Assembly: GCA_025210735.1 (NCBI GenBank)
Contig: JAOARD010000062.1
Coordinates: forward strand, 90,091 to 154,090
Reading direction: 5' to 3'
DNA: 64,000 nucleotides
Origin: Bacteroidales bacterium
GTDB taxonomy: Bacteria > Bacteroidota > Bacteroidia > Bacteroidales > UBA6680
Part shown: positions 43,424-51,186 of the stretch, piece after piece
Position numbering within the stretch: position 1 is the stretch's first letter
How the letters are laid out: each line of letters begins with the position of its first letter
Notes under the pieces: generated by a model
Database searches by the model: none
What the model was told of the DNA's origin: nothing
Seen by the model: only the letters and a program-made list of their open reading frames with translations
Position numbers and translations under genes: made by a program

Positions 43424-44443
43424 TTATCTTATCACAGGTATTTTTACAATATATTCATCTGTACTATCATCTATTACAACATCTAAACCAAACTGTTTAT
43501 ACAATGTGTTAATATACCTCTGCCCTACATTTCCGCTATCAGAATAATCCCGTTTTGCTCTTATATCGTTCTTTACCTCAATATAGGTATCATAAATTAT
43601 TACTGAGATATTAAGTGGGTTTTCGTTGCTAAAAGAGTTATGTTTTATTGCATTTTCAAGTAATAGCTGCAAGGTAAATGGTACAACATATCCATTATTG
43701 TATCTATCTGTATTAATAACATTAATAATCAGGTTATCCGTAAACCTTAGATCTATAATATATAGGTATGATTCTAAAAAGGCAATCTCCTTACTCAGCT
43801 CTACTTTATCTCTGTTACTATTAGTTAAAATATATCTGTACAATTTTGACAGCTCTTTTGTAAACCTGTTTGCTTTATCCTGATTAATATATATTAACGA
43901 AGACAAAACATTAAGTGTATTAAATAAAAAGTGAGGATTAATCTGTTCCTTAAGTATCTTCTGTTGATACATTAATATTGCATATTGCTCTTTCTGTTTC
44001 TGAATCTGAATACTTTTATACCTGACAAAATAGAAATAGTATTCAATTGATATTACACAAATAACATTTATCAGAAAAGCAGCAGTTAACTTCTGTATAT
44101 TTATATCCCAATTATCAGAACTGAATATCAGCACTTTTATTATTCCTACCAGAATAAGAAGAAACAACCCCATTACTATAGCAATCACAATATCACGCAA
44201 TATTCTTAGAATAAATATATGTCTGAATATTGTATACCTGTTAAAATACTTAATAAGTTCAAGTATTACTCTTAGTGTAGGATAGAAGACTGTTAATATA
44301 ACTGTAAAATCGCGTAATGCTGATGTATAATAATATGATAGTGGCAACTCTCTAATAACACTTATAATCAACAGGTTTATCAGTGTATACACAAATACAA
44401 ACACAAAAAAATTGATCTCTTTAATAAGTGTTGATCTCTTCAT
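43424..44443 (-). CDS. LytS-type sensor histidine kinase
   Basis: The 339-residue membrane kinase has four to five transmembrane segments in the first 140 residues, then a His_kinase domain with the phosphorylated His171 in LKEQINPHFLFNTLN, and an ATP-binding region with LLLENAIKHN and DSGNVGQRYINTLYKQFG. There is no PAS, GAF or periplasmic sensor domain, so the signal is probably sensed within the membrane. The second glycine-rich box is weakly conserved, as is usual in this Bacteroidota subfamily. It is cotranscribed with the LytTR regulator. Confidence 0.92.
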   Translation of the reverse strand: MKRSTLIKEINFFVFVFVYTLINLLIISVIRELPLSYYYTSALRDFTVILTVFYPTLRVILELIKYFNRYTIFRHIFILRILRDIVIAIVMGLFLLILVGIIKVLIFSSDNWDINIQKLTAAFLINVICVISIEYYFYFVRYKSIQIQKQKEQYAILMYQQKILKEQINPHFLFNTLNVLSSLIYINQDKANRFTKELSKLYRYILTNSNRDKVELSKEIAFLESYLYIIDLRFTDNLIINVINTDRYNNGYVVPFTLQLLLENAIKHNSFSNENPLNISVIIYDTYIEVKNDIRAKRDYSDSGNVGQRYINTLYKQFGLDVVIDDSTDEYIVKIPVIR

Positions 44444-44692
44444 TTACATCCTGTTTATCAGATTTTTTTGTCAAAATAGTAATAATCAGCAAAATGGTTC
44501 TGCCTAATAAATTTAATCATAAAAAGTATAACTAAACTCATTAAATGACAAAACCATATAGTATTTAATCTTTGTAAGAAAACTATCAGTTTTTTTACCT
44601 ACGTAAAAATCTAAAATATTGTAAACGCAATTCTAATTTCAATAAGACAAACAGTACACAGTCTTATAATCTCTTACAGATAGACATATATC

Positions 44693-45226
44693 TTAAAATT
44701 GATATGATATACCAAGACTAAAGCCTACAAACATATTAACATCAGTATCCCCAAAGTTAAATGTTGTCAATGGATTTAGCAGGCTCTTTGTATCTGATGA
44801 ATTACCACTATTTTCTTCAATTATACTTAAATTAGGACCTGTCATTAACAGTAGTTTTGAGGTAAGAGGAAACTCTAAGAGCAAATTCGTTTTGAAACCT
44901 TTGTCAATCATATCCTCGTTCAGATTATCATAAAAATACCCAATAAAAGCAAGTTCGCTATTTATTGACAACTTATCAGACACTATTGCTGAATATCCTG
45001 CTCCAAGAGATATTACCGGAGCATCCATCTCTTTATAGTTAAAACCTATTTGAGCCAACCCATAAAAGCTTTTACCTCCAATACGGTAATCAACAGCAGT
45101 ATTAAGAATTGACGATGTAGACACACCTATCTTATTAATATTATTACTGTTCTCTTGTGCATTTGCTGTATTAGTAAACAAAACACTCATTAATGCCAAA
45201 CTTGTTAGAATAAGAATCTTTTTCAT
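44693..45226 (-). CDS. Hypothetical outer-membrane beta-barrel protein
   Basis: The 177-residue product has a signal peptide ending in NAQE, then strands such as FYGLAQIGFNYKE, VISLGAGYSAIV, INSELAFIGYFYD, LLLMTGPNLSII and a C-terminal FVGFSLGISYQF. The last ends in Phe, as expected for outer-membrane insertion. I recognise no specific family, and the size suggests a small 8-strand barrel. It is monocistronic, 250 bp upstream of the LytS-type kinase on the same strand. Confidence 0.7.
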   Translation of the reverse strand: MKKILILTSLALMSVLFTNTANAQENSNNINKIGVSTSSILNTAVDYRIGGKSFYGLAQIGFNYKEMDAPVISLGAGYSAIVSDKLSINSELAFIGYFYDNLNEDMIDKGFKTNLLLEFPLTSKLLLMTGPNLSIIEENSGNSSDTKSLLNPLTTFNFGDTDVNMFVGFSLGISYQF

Positions 45227-45348
45227 CTCTCCTTTTATTCGTTTTTATTTAATTATCAGTGCAAACAACGCAAATTATCACCTGTTAATTAATAAGATAC
45301 CGACAGACTTAAGAATAAAATGGATGAAATGTATATATAGAGAACCAA

Positions 45349-45387
45349 ACAAAAAACCTGATTGAAGTATTGTTCTTCAATCAGGTT
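45349..45387 (-). terminator. Terminator of the 45.4-kb lipoprotein gene
   Basis: AACCTGATTGAAG and CTTCAATCAGGTT form a perfect 13-bp stem with a 7-nt loop, followed on the minus strand by TTTTG. Confidence 0.93.
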
Positions 45388-45414
45388 CAGAAAATATATT
45401 ACAACTTATCTTGA

Positions 45415-46002
45415 TTATAACTTAAAAAAGTTATCCTTTCCTACTCCTGCATCAAACCTTCCGTCAGTAACATTTACCGGAACACTATTCACCTTTAACT
45501 TAAATTCAAACGTTCCTGAAATAATACTCTGTTTCTCTTTCTCATCAACATTAAGTTTCTGAACTCGTTTAAATACAATATTACCTTCAAGTATTTCAGC
45601 TGTTTTATTATCTCCATCAATAACTACCTTTACATTCCATCCTGAAGCTTTTAAGTCGTACGTATTCCCGCTAATAGTTTGTAAATCGGCATATGTAGCT
45701 GGCGAAAATCCCGGCATAATAAGCTCTATTGACATACGGTCATGATCAAGATCTCCCTGAAAAATAAACGATGTATTTCCGCTCTCAGTAACAATCTTTA
45801 GCGGAACAACAAAATCATTCGATACAAAAGCTTCTCTGTCATAAAAAGCCCCAAATGTATTATATCCCCACTCTGAATATTCAGGAAGCTCAGGATTATC
45901 CTCATCCGGTATAAATATAGAATCATCCAGATCGGTACTCTTTTCGCATGCAACAAGCATAAACACCGATAATATAATTGATACTATTGCTAACTTTCTC
46001 AT
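45415..46002 (-). CDS. Hypothetical lipoprotein
   Basis: The 195-residue product has a lipoprotein signal (MRKLAIVSIILSVFMLVAC, Cys19) and an acidic linker (DDSIFIPDEDNPELPEYSE). A beta-rich domain follows with TSFIFQGDLDHDRMSIELIMPG and SGTFEFKLKVNSVPVNVTDGRFD. The ending SGTFEFxLxVxxxxVxVTDGRFD is found in other Bacteroidota lipoproteins of unknown role. It has its own strong terminator and is one of the envelope proteins grouped around the LytS/LytT genes. No function can be given. Confidence 0.7.
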   Translation of the reverse strand: MRKLAIVSIILSVFMLVACEKSTDLDDSIFIPDEDNPELPEYSEWGYNTFGAFYDREAFVSNDFVVPLKIVTESGNTSFIFQGDLDHDRMSIELIMPGFSPATYADLQTISGNTYDLKASGWNVKVVIDGDNKTAEILEGNIVFKRVQKLNVDEKEKQSIISGTFEFKLKVNSVPVNVTDGRFDAGVGKDNFFKL

Positions 46003-46125
46003 CTGTTTATATTTTTTTTTGATTTATCATGCGATACTCACATGTTTACCTATCTCTCTTCTTATGCGATAATGTGTTAATTACGCCCACTTATAATATA
46101 AATTTCAGCTGCTCAAACAGTCAAA

Positions 46126-46923
46126 TTATAATGGCACCTGAACTGAAAAATTAAATCCTGCACCAGCAATTGGTTCAACAATACCTGCATTATTACCTGT
46201 AATAACAAATGCAGGAACTCGTGCATCAATATTAAAATTAACTTTACCAACTCTTCCAACCTTTACTCCAAGTCCAAAATACATGGTTGAGTAAAAATCA
46301 TCTGCCTCATCAAACAGTTTTGCTACATCTCCTTCATACTTATCCATAGCATCATCTTTAAACTTAACGTTAGACGAATCGTTAATTTTAAAATTAAAAT
46401 CGGCACCAAGTTTCATATAAGGTCTGAATAGCATTGGTCTAAATGGCAGATACCTAAACTCTACAGGAACTCCAATATAACTGTTTATCTGATTTACAGA
46501 TTTAACTCTAAGATAATCCGTTTGTGTTCCACTCTCTTTCAGTCTCACATAAAAGAAATCATCATCGTCATCGTTATCATATTTAGAAGCACCTAAATAA
46601 CCAATATAGGTTGTGTACCGTACACCTAAAGAGTAACCAAACTTAGAGTTTGCCGACTGCATCTCTAAATTAAGATCTGCATGCCAGCTAAATGCAAACG
46701 AAGCAATATCATTATTATAGACATGATCATGCCAACCTATATTACCTCTTATAAACTTATAATCCGGTGTATTTGCACCATACATTGTAAAACCAGTTCC
46801 GGCACCAGCAAACCATTTACGAGTTTTAACTTCCGATGGTGTTTCTGTATCAACCTCTTGTGCTGTAGCAGCAAAAGATATTGTTATTAGCACCGCTATT
46901 AACCAAAATAACTTGTCCTTCAT
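46126..46923 (-). CDS. Hypothetical outer-membrane beta-barrel protein
   Basis: The 265-residue product has a signal peptide ending near TAQE. Its barrel-type sequence includes WFAGAGTGFTMYG, FSWHADLNLEMQSANSKFGYSLGVRYTTYIGYLG, IGVPVEFRYLPFRPMLFRPYMKLGADF and the terminal strand GAGFNFSVQVPL. A run of five aspartates lies in a loop at about residue 120. It fits the PF13568-like outer-membrane barrel class, but the substrate or role is unknown. It lies 123 bp upstream of the lipoprotein gene on the same strand. Confidence 0.7.
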   Translation of the reverse strand: MKDKLFWLIAVLITISFAATAQEVDTETPSEVKTRKWFAGAGTGFTMYGANTPDYKFIRGNIGWHDHVYNNDIASFAFSWHADLNLEMQSANSKFGYSLGVRYTTYIGYLGASKYDNDDDDDFFYVRLKESGTQTDYLRVKSVNQINSYIGVPVEFRYLPFRPMLFRPYMKLGADFNFKINDSSNVKFKDDAMDKYEGDVAKLFDEADDFYSTMYFGLGVKVGRVGKVNFNIDARVPAFVITGNNAGIVEPIAGAGFNFSVQVPL

Positions 46924-47090
46924 AATTAAATATTTAATATTAAAGCTATCGTACCGTTACAAAAATAATACCACTAAATAAAATCCATTACAACAACAAA
47001 CTCGTTTACGTAAATATCACTTCTTTTGATACACTATTTTTGACACATTTATACGAGAAATATTCCTGCAAATTGTTAACTGCATCAAAC

Positions 47091-47125
47091 AGAAACAGCC
47101 AGATTCGAATAATCTGGCTGTTTCT
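47091..47125. terminator. Perfect 15-bp stem terminator after phnA
   Basis: AGAAACAGCCAGATT and AATCTGGCTGTTTCT are exact complements around a 5-nt loop, 22 bp past the phnA stop. The flanks are only moderately T-rich. Confidence 0.8.
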
Positions 47126-47146
47126 GTTGTATATCTATTAAAATTA

Positions 47147-47725
47147 CTAGCTAGACTTTTTAACAAATTTTGTAAGTATTACTATCTGCTGTCCACTTAC
47201 TTTACCTTCTATCTGTTCAGCATTATCATGTACAAGCGAAATTCCTCTTACAGCAGTTCCTCTCTTTGCTGTAAAACCACCTCCTTTAACATTCAGATCT
47301 TTTGTAAGTACAACAGTATCTCCTGCCTGAAGTTCTACACCATTACAATCCTTATGTTTCGGACTATCATCATCTGCTCCTTCGCCTGTTGCTTTTGCCC
47401 ACTCAAGAACATCTTCTTCCAGATATAACATATCAAGCAAATCAGCGGGCCAACCCTCTCCTCTTAATCTATTTAGCATTCTCCATACCATAACCTGAAC
47501 TGCCGGAATAGTACTCCACATACTATCATTCAGGCATCTCCAGTGATTAGCATCCGCATTATCAGGATTCTCGATCTGATCATAACATGTTTCACATATT
47601 AGTATATTATCATCAGTTCCATTACCTCTTGCCGGAGCAACCTCATATACCTTCAGGTTATCTTCCGTTGCACACAGTTCGCATTTACATTCGCTTCTTG
47701 CTTGCAATTCCTTATCTATACTCAT
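47147..47725 (-). CDS. PhnA/YjdM-family zinc-ribbon protein
   Basis: The 192-residue protein has an N-terminal zinc ribbon (CKCELCATEDNLKVYEV ... ILICETCYDQI) and the C-terminal PhnA domain: DCNGVELQAGDTVVLTKDLNVKGGGFTAKRGTAV with VSGQQIVILTKFVKK. Despite the name, this family is not phosphonoacetate hydrolase, and its role is unknown. The middle segment between the two domains is the longer form common in Bacteroidota. It is monocistronic, and a TATCTTTG -7-like element lies at 47778-47785 (minus strand). Confidence 0.88.
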   Translation of the reverse strand: MSIDKELQARSECKCELCATEDNLKVYEVAPARGNGTDDNILICETCYDQIENPDNADANHWRCLNDSMWSTIPAVQVMVWRMLNRLRGEGWPADLLDMLYLEEDVLEWAKATGEGADDDSPKHKDCNGVELQAGDTVVLTKDLNVKGGGFTAKRGTAVRGISLVHDNAEQIEGKVSGQQIVILTKFVKKSS

Positions 47726-47901
47726 AATTAACTAATTATTGTTACTTAATCTCTAAATATAAGAGAAAATAATTTTGCAAAGATATATCAATATTTATCT
47801 ATATAAAGAACCATATAACAAAATGACATATCAGTTATATTGTTTTCAGAATTAATGCATATTGTATATATTCGCGACAGTTTTAAACTAATATTAGATT
47901 T

Positions 47902-48618
47902 ATGAAAAACGTAAAGATTCTAATTGCAGTAATCGCTGCAACTTTACTTGTTTCGTGCGGAAACAATAACGAAGTAAAAGAGACAAAACCTACTGCTGAA
48001 AAATCTGATGCAGTTGCTGTTTATGACAAAATTCCGGTAAGAGTTGAGGCTAATAAAAAAGCTAAATATATTACAGGAATAAGTTATGGTGAAACTGTTA
48101 CATATCTTGGTACAGAGAAAATAGACTCAACAGATAAGAACAGAAAGTACTACAGTGTTGAACTTTCTGACGGTACAAATGGGTGGGCTAGTGCATACGG
48201 TCTTGTTATAAAATCATCTCCAGCATGTATTGTTGACAACTCTAACATTTACTCTCGTCCTGATGTCATTAACAAAACAAGCAAAGAACTTAAGGTATTC
48301 GATTTTGTAACAATTACAGAAAAGAAAGGTGAGTGGGCTTATGTTGTAGGCGAGAAAAAAAGAAAAAAGGGGTGGATAAAAATGACAGCTCTTTCAGAAT
48401 CAAAAGAGGAGATTACAACATCTATTCTTGCTTACAAAGAGAAAATAATGATTAATGGTAATATCAATTTTGATAAGGTATCTGATTTTATAAAGAATGC
48501 TCCATATAAAGGAACTAAACTTATCAATTACCTGTCGGCTGAATTAAGTAAAAAACAACAAGAGAGTATTTCTGAGATAGAAGAAGAGGTTGTTGAAATA
48601 ATTGAAACTGAAGATTAA
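47902..48618 (+). CDS. Lipoprotein with bacterial SH3 domains
   Basis: The 238-residue product has a lipoprotein signal (MKNVKILIAVIAATLLVSC, Cys19). Two SH3b-like regions follow: KIPVRVEANKKAKYITGISYGETVTYLG ... GWASAYGLVI at about 45-110, and NIYSRPDVINKTSKELKVFDFVTITEKKGEW ... KGWIKM at about 115-165. A helical C-terminus ends in a very acidic tail (IEEEVVEIIETED). Such domains often bind peptidoglycan or envelope partners. It is monocistronic, with terminators after it. Confidence 0.8.
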   Translation: MKNVKILIAVIAATLLVSCGNNNEVKETKPTAEKSDAVAVYDKIPVRVEANKKAKYITGISYGETVTYLGTEKIDSTDKNRKYYSVELSDGTNGWASAYGLVIKSSPACIVDNSNIYSRPDVINKTSKELKVFDFVTITEKKGEWAYVVGEKKRKKGWIKMTALSESKEEITTSILAYKEKIMINGNINFDKVSDFIKNAPYKGTKLINYLSAELSKKQQESISEIEEEVVEIIETED

Positions 48619-48641
48619 TTTTAGTCAGATATAGTTATAAG

Positions 48642-48667
48642 AAACCATGCATTGTCTGGTTTTTTTT
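48642..48667 (+). terminator. Terminator of SH3 lipoprotein gene
   Basis: AAACCA and TGGTTT pair across a 9-nt loop, followed by a T run. The stem is short, so confidence is moderate. Confidence 0.6.
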
Positions 48668-48710
48668 ATAGATCAAAACAAACCATGAGAGTTTTATTAT
48701 AACCTATAAA

Positions 48711-48750
48711 AGAGAGTCCTGATACAAAATATATGCATCAGGACTCTCTT
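48711..48750. terminator. Terminator between converging SH3 and lysO genes
   Basis: AGAGAGTCCTGAT and ATCAGGACTCTCT form a perfect 13-bp stem with a 13-nt A+T loop. It is likely the lysO terminator and a backstop for the SH3 gene. Confidence 0.85.
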
Positions 48751-48765
48751 TATATATTTATCTAT

Positions 48766-49374
48766 CTACGAAAATATACTATAAACAAATGGTACTAAAA
48801 ACGGAACAAGTATTGTGAGTACTATACCTGAAAATACTGATATCATTGCGTACTCTTTTCCGGAAGCCGTAACAATTATAGGTAAAGTGGAGTCCATTGA
48901 TGTTGCTCCTCCACTAGCCACAGGTGCCAGTTTACCAAAAAACATTGCCAATAAAGGTGCCAACAAAAGAGTAATAACCTCTCTGAATATATTTGATAGT
49001 AGTGCCAGTGTAGCAACCTCATCGCCTGATATATCTTTTAATATTACGCTGGACAAGCTATAATAGCCAAATCCTGAAGCTACTCCTAATAATTCAGATA
49101 GTGTGTAATTATCAAGAAAAAGCCATACTATAAACATTGCTCCTAATGAACCTACAATTACAATTGCAGGAACAAGAAGTATTTTGTATTTAATTTTCTT
49201 AATTACTGATAAAGCTCCGGTATCTGAACCTACGCTAATACCCACCAAAAACATAAGCATATACAAGGCATACATGCTTATATCATTATTTATAAAGAAT
49301 TCTGGTATATATCTGGTATATCCCAAGACTATTCCTAGAACAAAGAATGCCAATATTATTAAACTACCCTTCAT
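48766..49374 (-). CDS. LysO-family exporter, C-terminal half
   Basis: This 202-residue membrane protein with about six hydrophobic segments matches the C-terminal part of the lysine exporter LysO (DUF340): GISVGSDTGALSVIKK, GVASGFGYYSLSSVILKDISGDEVATLALLSNIFREV and GGATSMDSTLPIIVTASGKEYAMISVFSGIVLT. In E. coli LysO is a single chain of about 300 residues. Here the N-terminal part is a separate gene that overlaps this one by 11 bp in another frame. The arrangement is an open two-gene organisation, not a decayed gene. It probably exports lysine or a related amino acid. Confidence 0.88.
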   Translation of the reverse strand: MKGSLIILAFFVLGIVLGYTRYIPEFFINNDISMYALYMLMFLVGISVGSDTGALSVIKKIKYKILLVPAIVIVGSLGAMFIVWLFLDNYTLSELLGVASGFGYYSLSSVILKDISGDEVATLALLSNIFREVITLLLAPLLAMFFGKLAPVASGGATSMDSTLPIIVTASGKEYAMISVFSGIVLTILVPFLVPFVYSIFS

Positions 49375-49648
49375 GATTACTGTTTTTAAAATATAAGTGA
49401 TAAATCAACATTGCCAACAACACACTTCCTAAAACAGCCATTAATGTTATTATAAGTGCATGTACTCCAAGGGTATCCAGATTTGACACCAACTCATCGT
49501 TAAGTCCTACCGATATACCAAGTAAGAACAGTAACAGATAAACCGAAATAGTAACAAGTTTATTAACTTGTTTTATAATCTTTTTCTTATGCCTTAAAGA
49601 CGCTCCAATCACCATTCCAAGTGTCATAAGTCCGAGAATTATCCACAT
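49364..49648 (-). CDS. LysO-family exporter, N-terminal half
   Basis: This 94-residue protein has three transmembrane segments and the DUF340 N-terminal pattern: GLMTLGMVIGASLRHKK, LVTISVYLLLFLLGISVGLNDELVSNLDTLG and ALIITLMAVLGSVLLAMLIYH. Both halves contain the repeated L(L/V)GISVG motif, reflecting the internal repeat of LysO. The 11-bp overlap with the second gene suggests coupled translation and assembly of a two-chain transporter. A full promoter match lies just upstream. Confidence 0.85.
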   Translation of the reverse strand: MWIILGLMTLGMVIGASLRHKKKIIKQVNKLVTISVYLLLFLLGISVGLNDELVSNLDTLGVHALIITLMAVLGSVLLAMLIYHLYFKNSNHEG

Positions 49649-49676
49649 AGTATTTGTAATTTATTATTGTCTGCAA

Positions 49677-49708
49677 CAAACATATATAGTATAGTATGAG
49701 ATACCAAA
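49677..49708 (-). promoter_or_regulatory. Promoter of the split lysO operon
   Basis: On the minus strand TTTG (49705-49708) and TATGTTTG (49677-49684) are 20 bp apart, about 28 bp upstream of the start codon. This is a good match to the Bacteroidota consensus. Confidence 0.6.
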
Positions 49709-49811
49709 CATAAAATGTAAATAGCAAAACATTATTATTAAATTGTATAAGAAACCTAATTATTACAATAATGCAGATGCAACAAATTTAAGCATCCACC
49801 ATTACTTTCTA

Positions 49812-51086
49812 TTACATTCCCCATCTCTTTAGCTTCTCTGTAATAAGCTTCTTATCATTATCAGAGAAATTTCTTATACGTGTACCATGGCTACCATCTT
49901 TTAACATCATAAACAGACAGTTTTTATTCATTGATACATCAGGCGCACATGCACTCCAGGTATCAGCAGCACCATATATATAGATTATATTCTTAGCCTC
50001 TGTTTGCAGCCAGTTATTTATATCACGCATTTGTGTAGGATCAAATGTCATATCTACATCTGGTCCGAATATAGAATTCGTAGGATAATCTACTGCTTTA
50101 AGATATTTACCAAATTTATCGAGTTTATATCCATAATAACCCAACTGTGTATATGCCTGATAATAGAACGATTTAGAACTCTCTATGCCTTTATCTGTGT
50201 ATGATGATATAGGTACAATATTAAGCAGATGCTTAAGCATATCCTCTGCAGATATTGACGAAGTATCCGGTATATCTTCACAATTACCACGTCCCCATTG
50301 CCAGAATGCGAAACTATACTCCAATGTAACATACTCAAAAATAACATCGGTTCCCAATGAGAATGAAATTCCTTTATCTTTTGCAAACTTATTTAGCAAT
50401 GGTACAATCTCATCTCTGCGTTTAAATGTCTCTTCCTGAAAATACTCTATTTTTTTTCGGCACTCTTCGGTACCTACTGTATCAAGAAATGTATATATAC
50501 GAGGATCTTCCTGTTCAAATATTATTGGTGCAACATACGGAACCGACACATTAACATCATCAGGATACTGACGTCTGTGATACAACGTAGTCTGACCTCC
50601 TTTGCTTATTCCGGTAGTAAGCCAACTACCTTTATATATCTGCTTAAAAAACTCTATAATTCTATGATGGTCAGCTGCTGCCTGCTGTATTGTAAGATAT
50701 TTATAATCTAACGAATCTGGTACCGACTCACCAAAATATCTGTGTTCAACAATTATCTGATTTGTATTAAGCATTTGTGTAAGTTCGCATGGGTGTGTTC
50801 CCCACATTGAGTACCCCTCTGTTACCATTACCACAGGTCTGTCAAAGTTTATATGCGACCAGTGCACCTTCTGCTCAAAATAACCTTTTGATGGATCTGT
50901 ATGGTCAACAGGTTGTTTAAATCTGAGCATATATACGGCATTAAACATTGTGTCGCCAGACACTTGCTTAAAAGTTACTCCCTCTGCCTTCTGTATAAAT
51001 TCAAGGGTAGTTATCTGTTTTTTATTACACCCTGCAACAAGAATTGTTAACAGGAGCATTATCATTATGTTAGATATATTCTTCAT
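49812..51086 (-). CDS. Peptidase S37 (PS-10 type) lipoprotein
   Basis: The 424-residue product has a lipoprotein signal (MKNISNIMIMLLLTILVAGC, Cys20) followed by an alpha/beta-hydrolase peptidase of family S37. The nucleophile Ser161 is in TGISKGGQTTLYHRRQYPDD, and EHRYFGESVPDS lies upstream. The acid is probably in YIYGAADTWSA, and His in LKDGSHGTRI. S37 enzymes (PS-10, tripeptidyl aminopeptidase) release short N-terminal peptides, often with a proline preference. Its position downstream of the hydroxyproline dehydratase suggests use of collagen-like peptides (inference). Confidence 0.88.
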   Translation of the reverse strand: MKNISNIMIMLLLTILVAGCNKKQITTLEFIQKAEGVTFKQVSGDTMFNAVYMLRFKQPVDHTDPSKGYFEQKVHWSHINFDRPVVMVTEGYSMWGTHPCELTQMLNTNQIIVEHRYFGESVPDSLDYKYLTIQQAAADHHRIIEFFKQIYKGSWLTTGISKGGQTTLYHRRQYPDDVNVSVPYVAPIIFEQEDPRIYTFLDTVGTEECRKKIEYFQEETFKRRDEIVPLLNKFAKDKGISFSLGTDVIFEYVTLEYSFAFWQWGRGNCEDIPDTSSISAEDMLKHLLNIVPISSYTDKGIESSKSFYYQAYTQLGYYGYKLDKFGKYLKAVDYPTNSIFGPDVDMTFDPTQMRDINNWLQTEAKNIIYIYGAADTWSACAPDVSMNKNCLFMMLKDGSHGTRIRNFSDNDKKLITEKLKRWGM

Positions 51087-51110
51087 CTGCTTTTTTTCTT
51101 TTCAATGGTC

Positions 51111-51172
51111 AGATGAAACTCGTATAACCCGGTTCAAAATATTTGAGAAGTTTGATCATACTAGTTTCATCT
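51111..51172. repeat. 10-bp inverted repeat between hypD and S37 gene
   Basis: AGATGAAACT (51111-51120) and AGTTTCATCT (51163-51172) are exact complements 42 bp apart and fill most of the 100-bp gap between the two genes. There is no T tract. It could form a long hairpin in the transcript or act as a paired binding site. Confidence 0.5.
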
Positions 51173-51186
51173 TACAAGGTATTGTG

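Noticed and set aside
47147..47725. Assignment of PhnA as phosphonoacetate hydrolase.
   Set aside because: The zinc-ribbon YjdM family shares only the name. No alkaline-phosphatase-fold motifs are present.
48766..49648. A frameshift breaking a single lysO gene.
   Set aside because: Both parts have proper starts and stops, the overlap is short, and two-gene LysO is known in this phylum.
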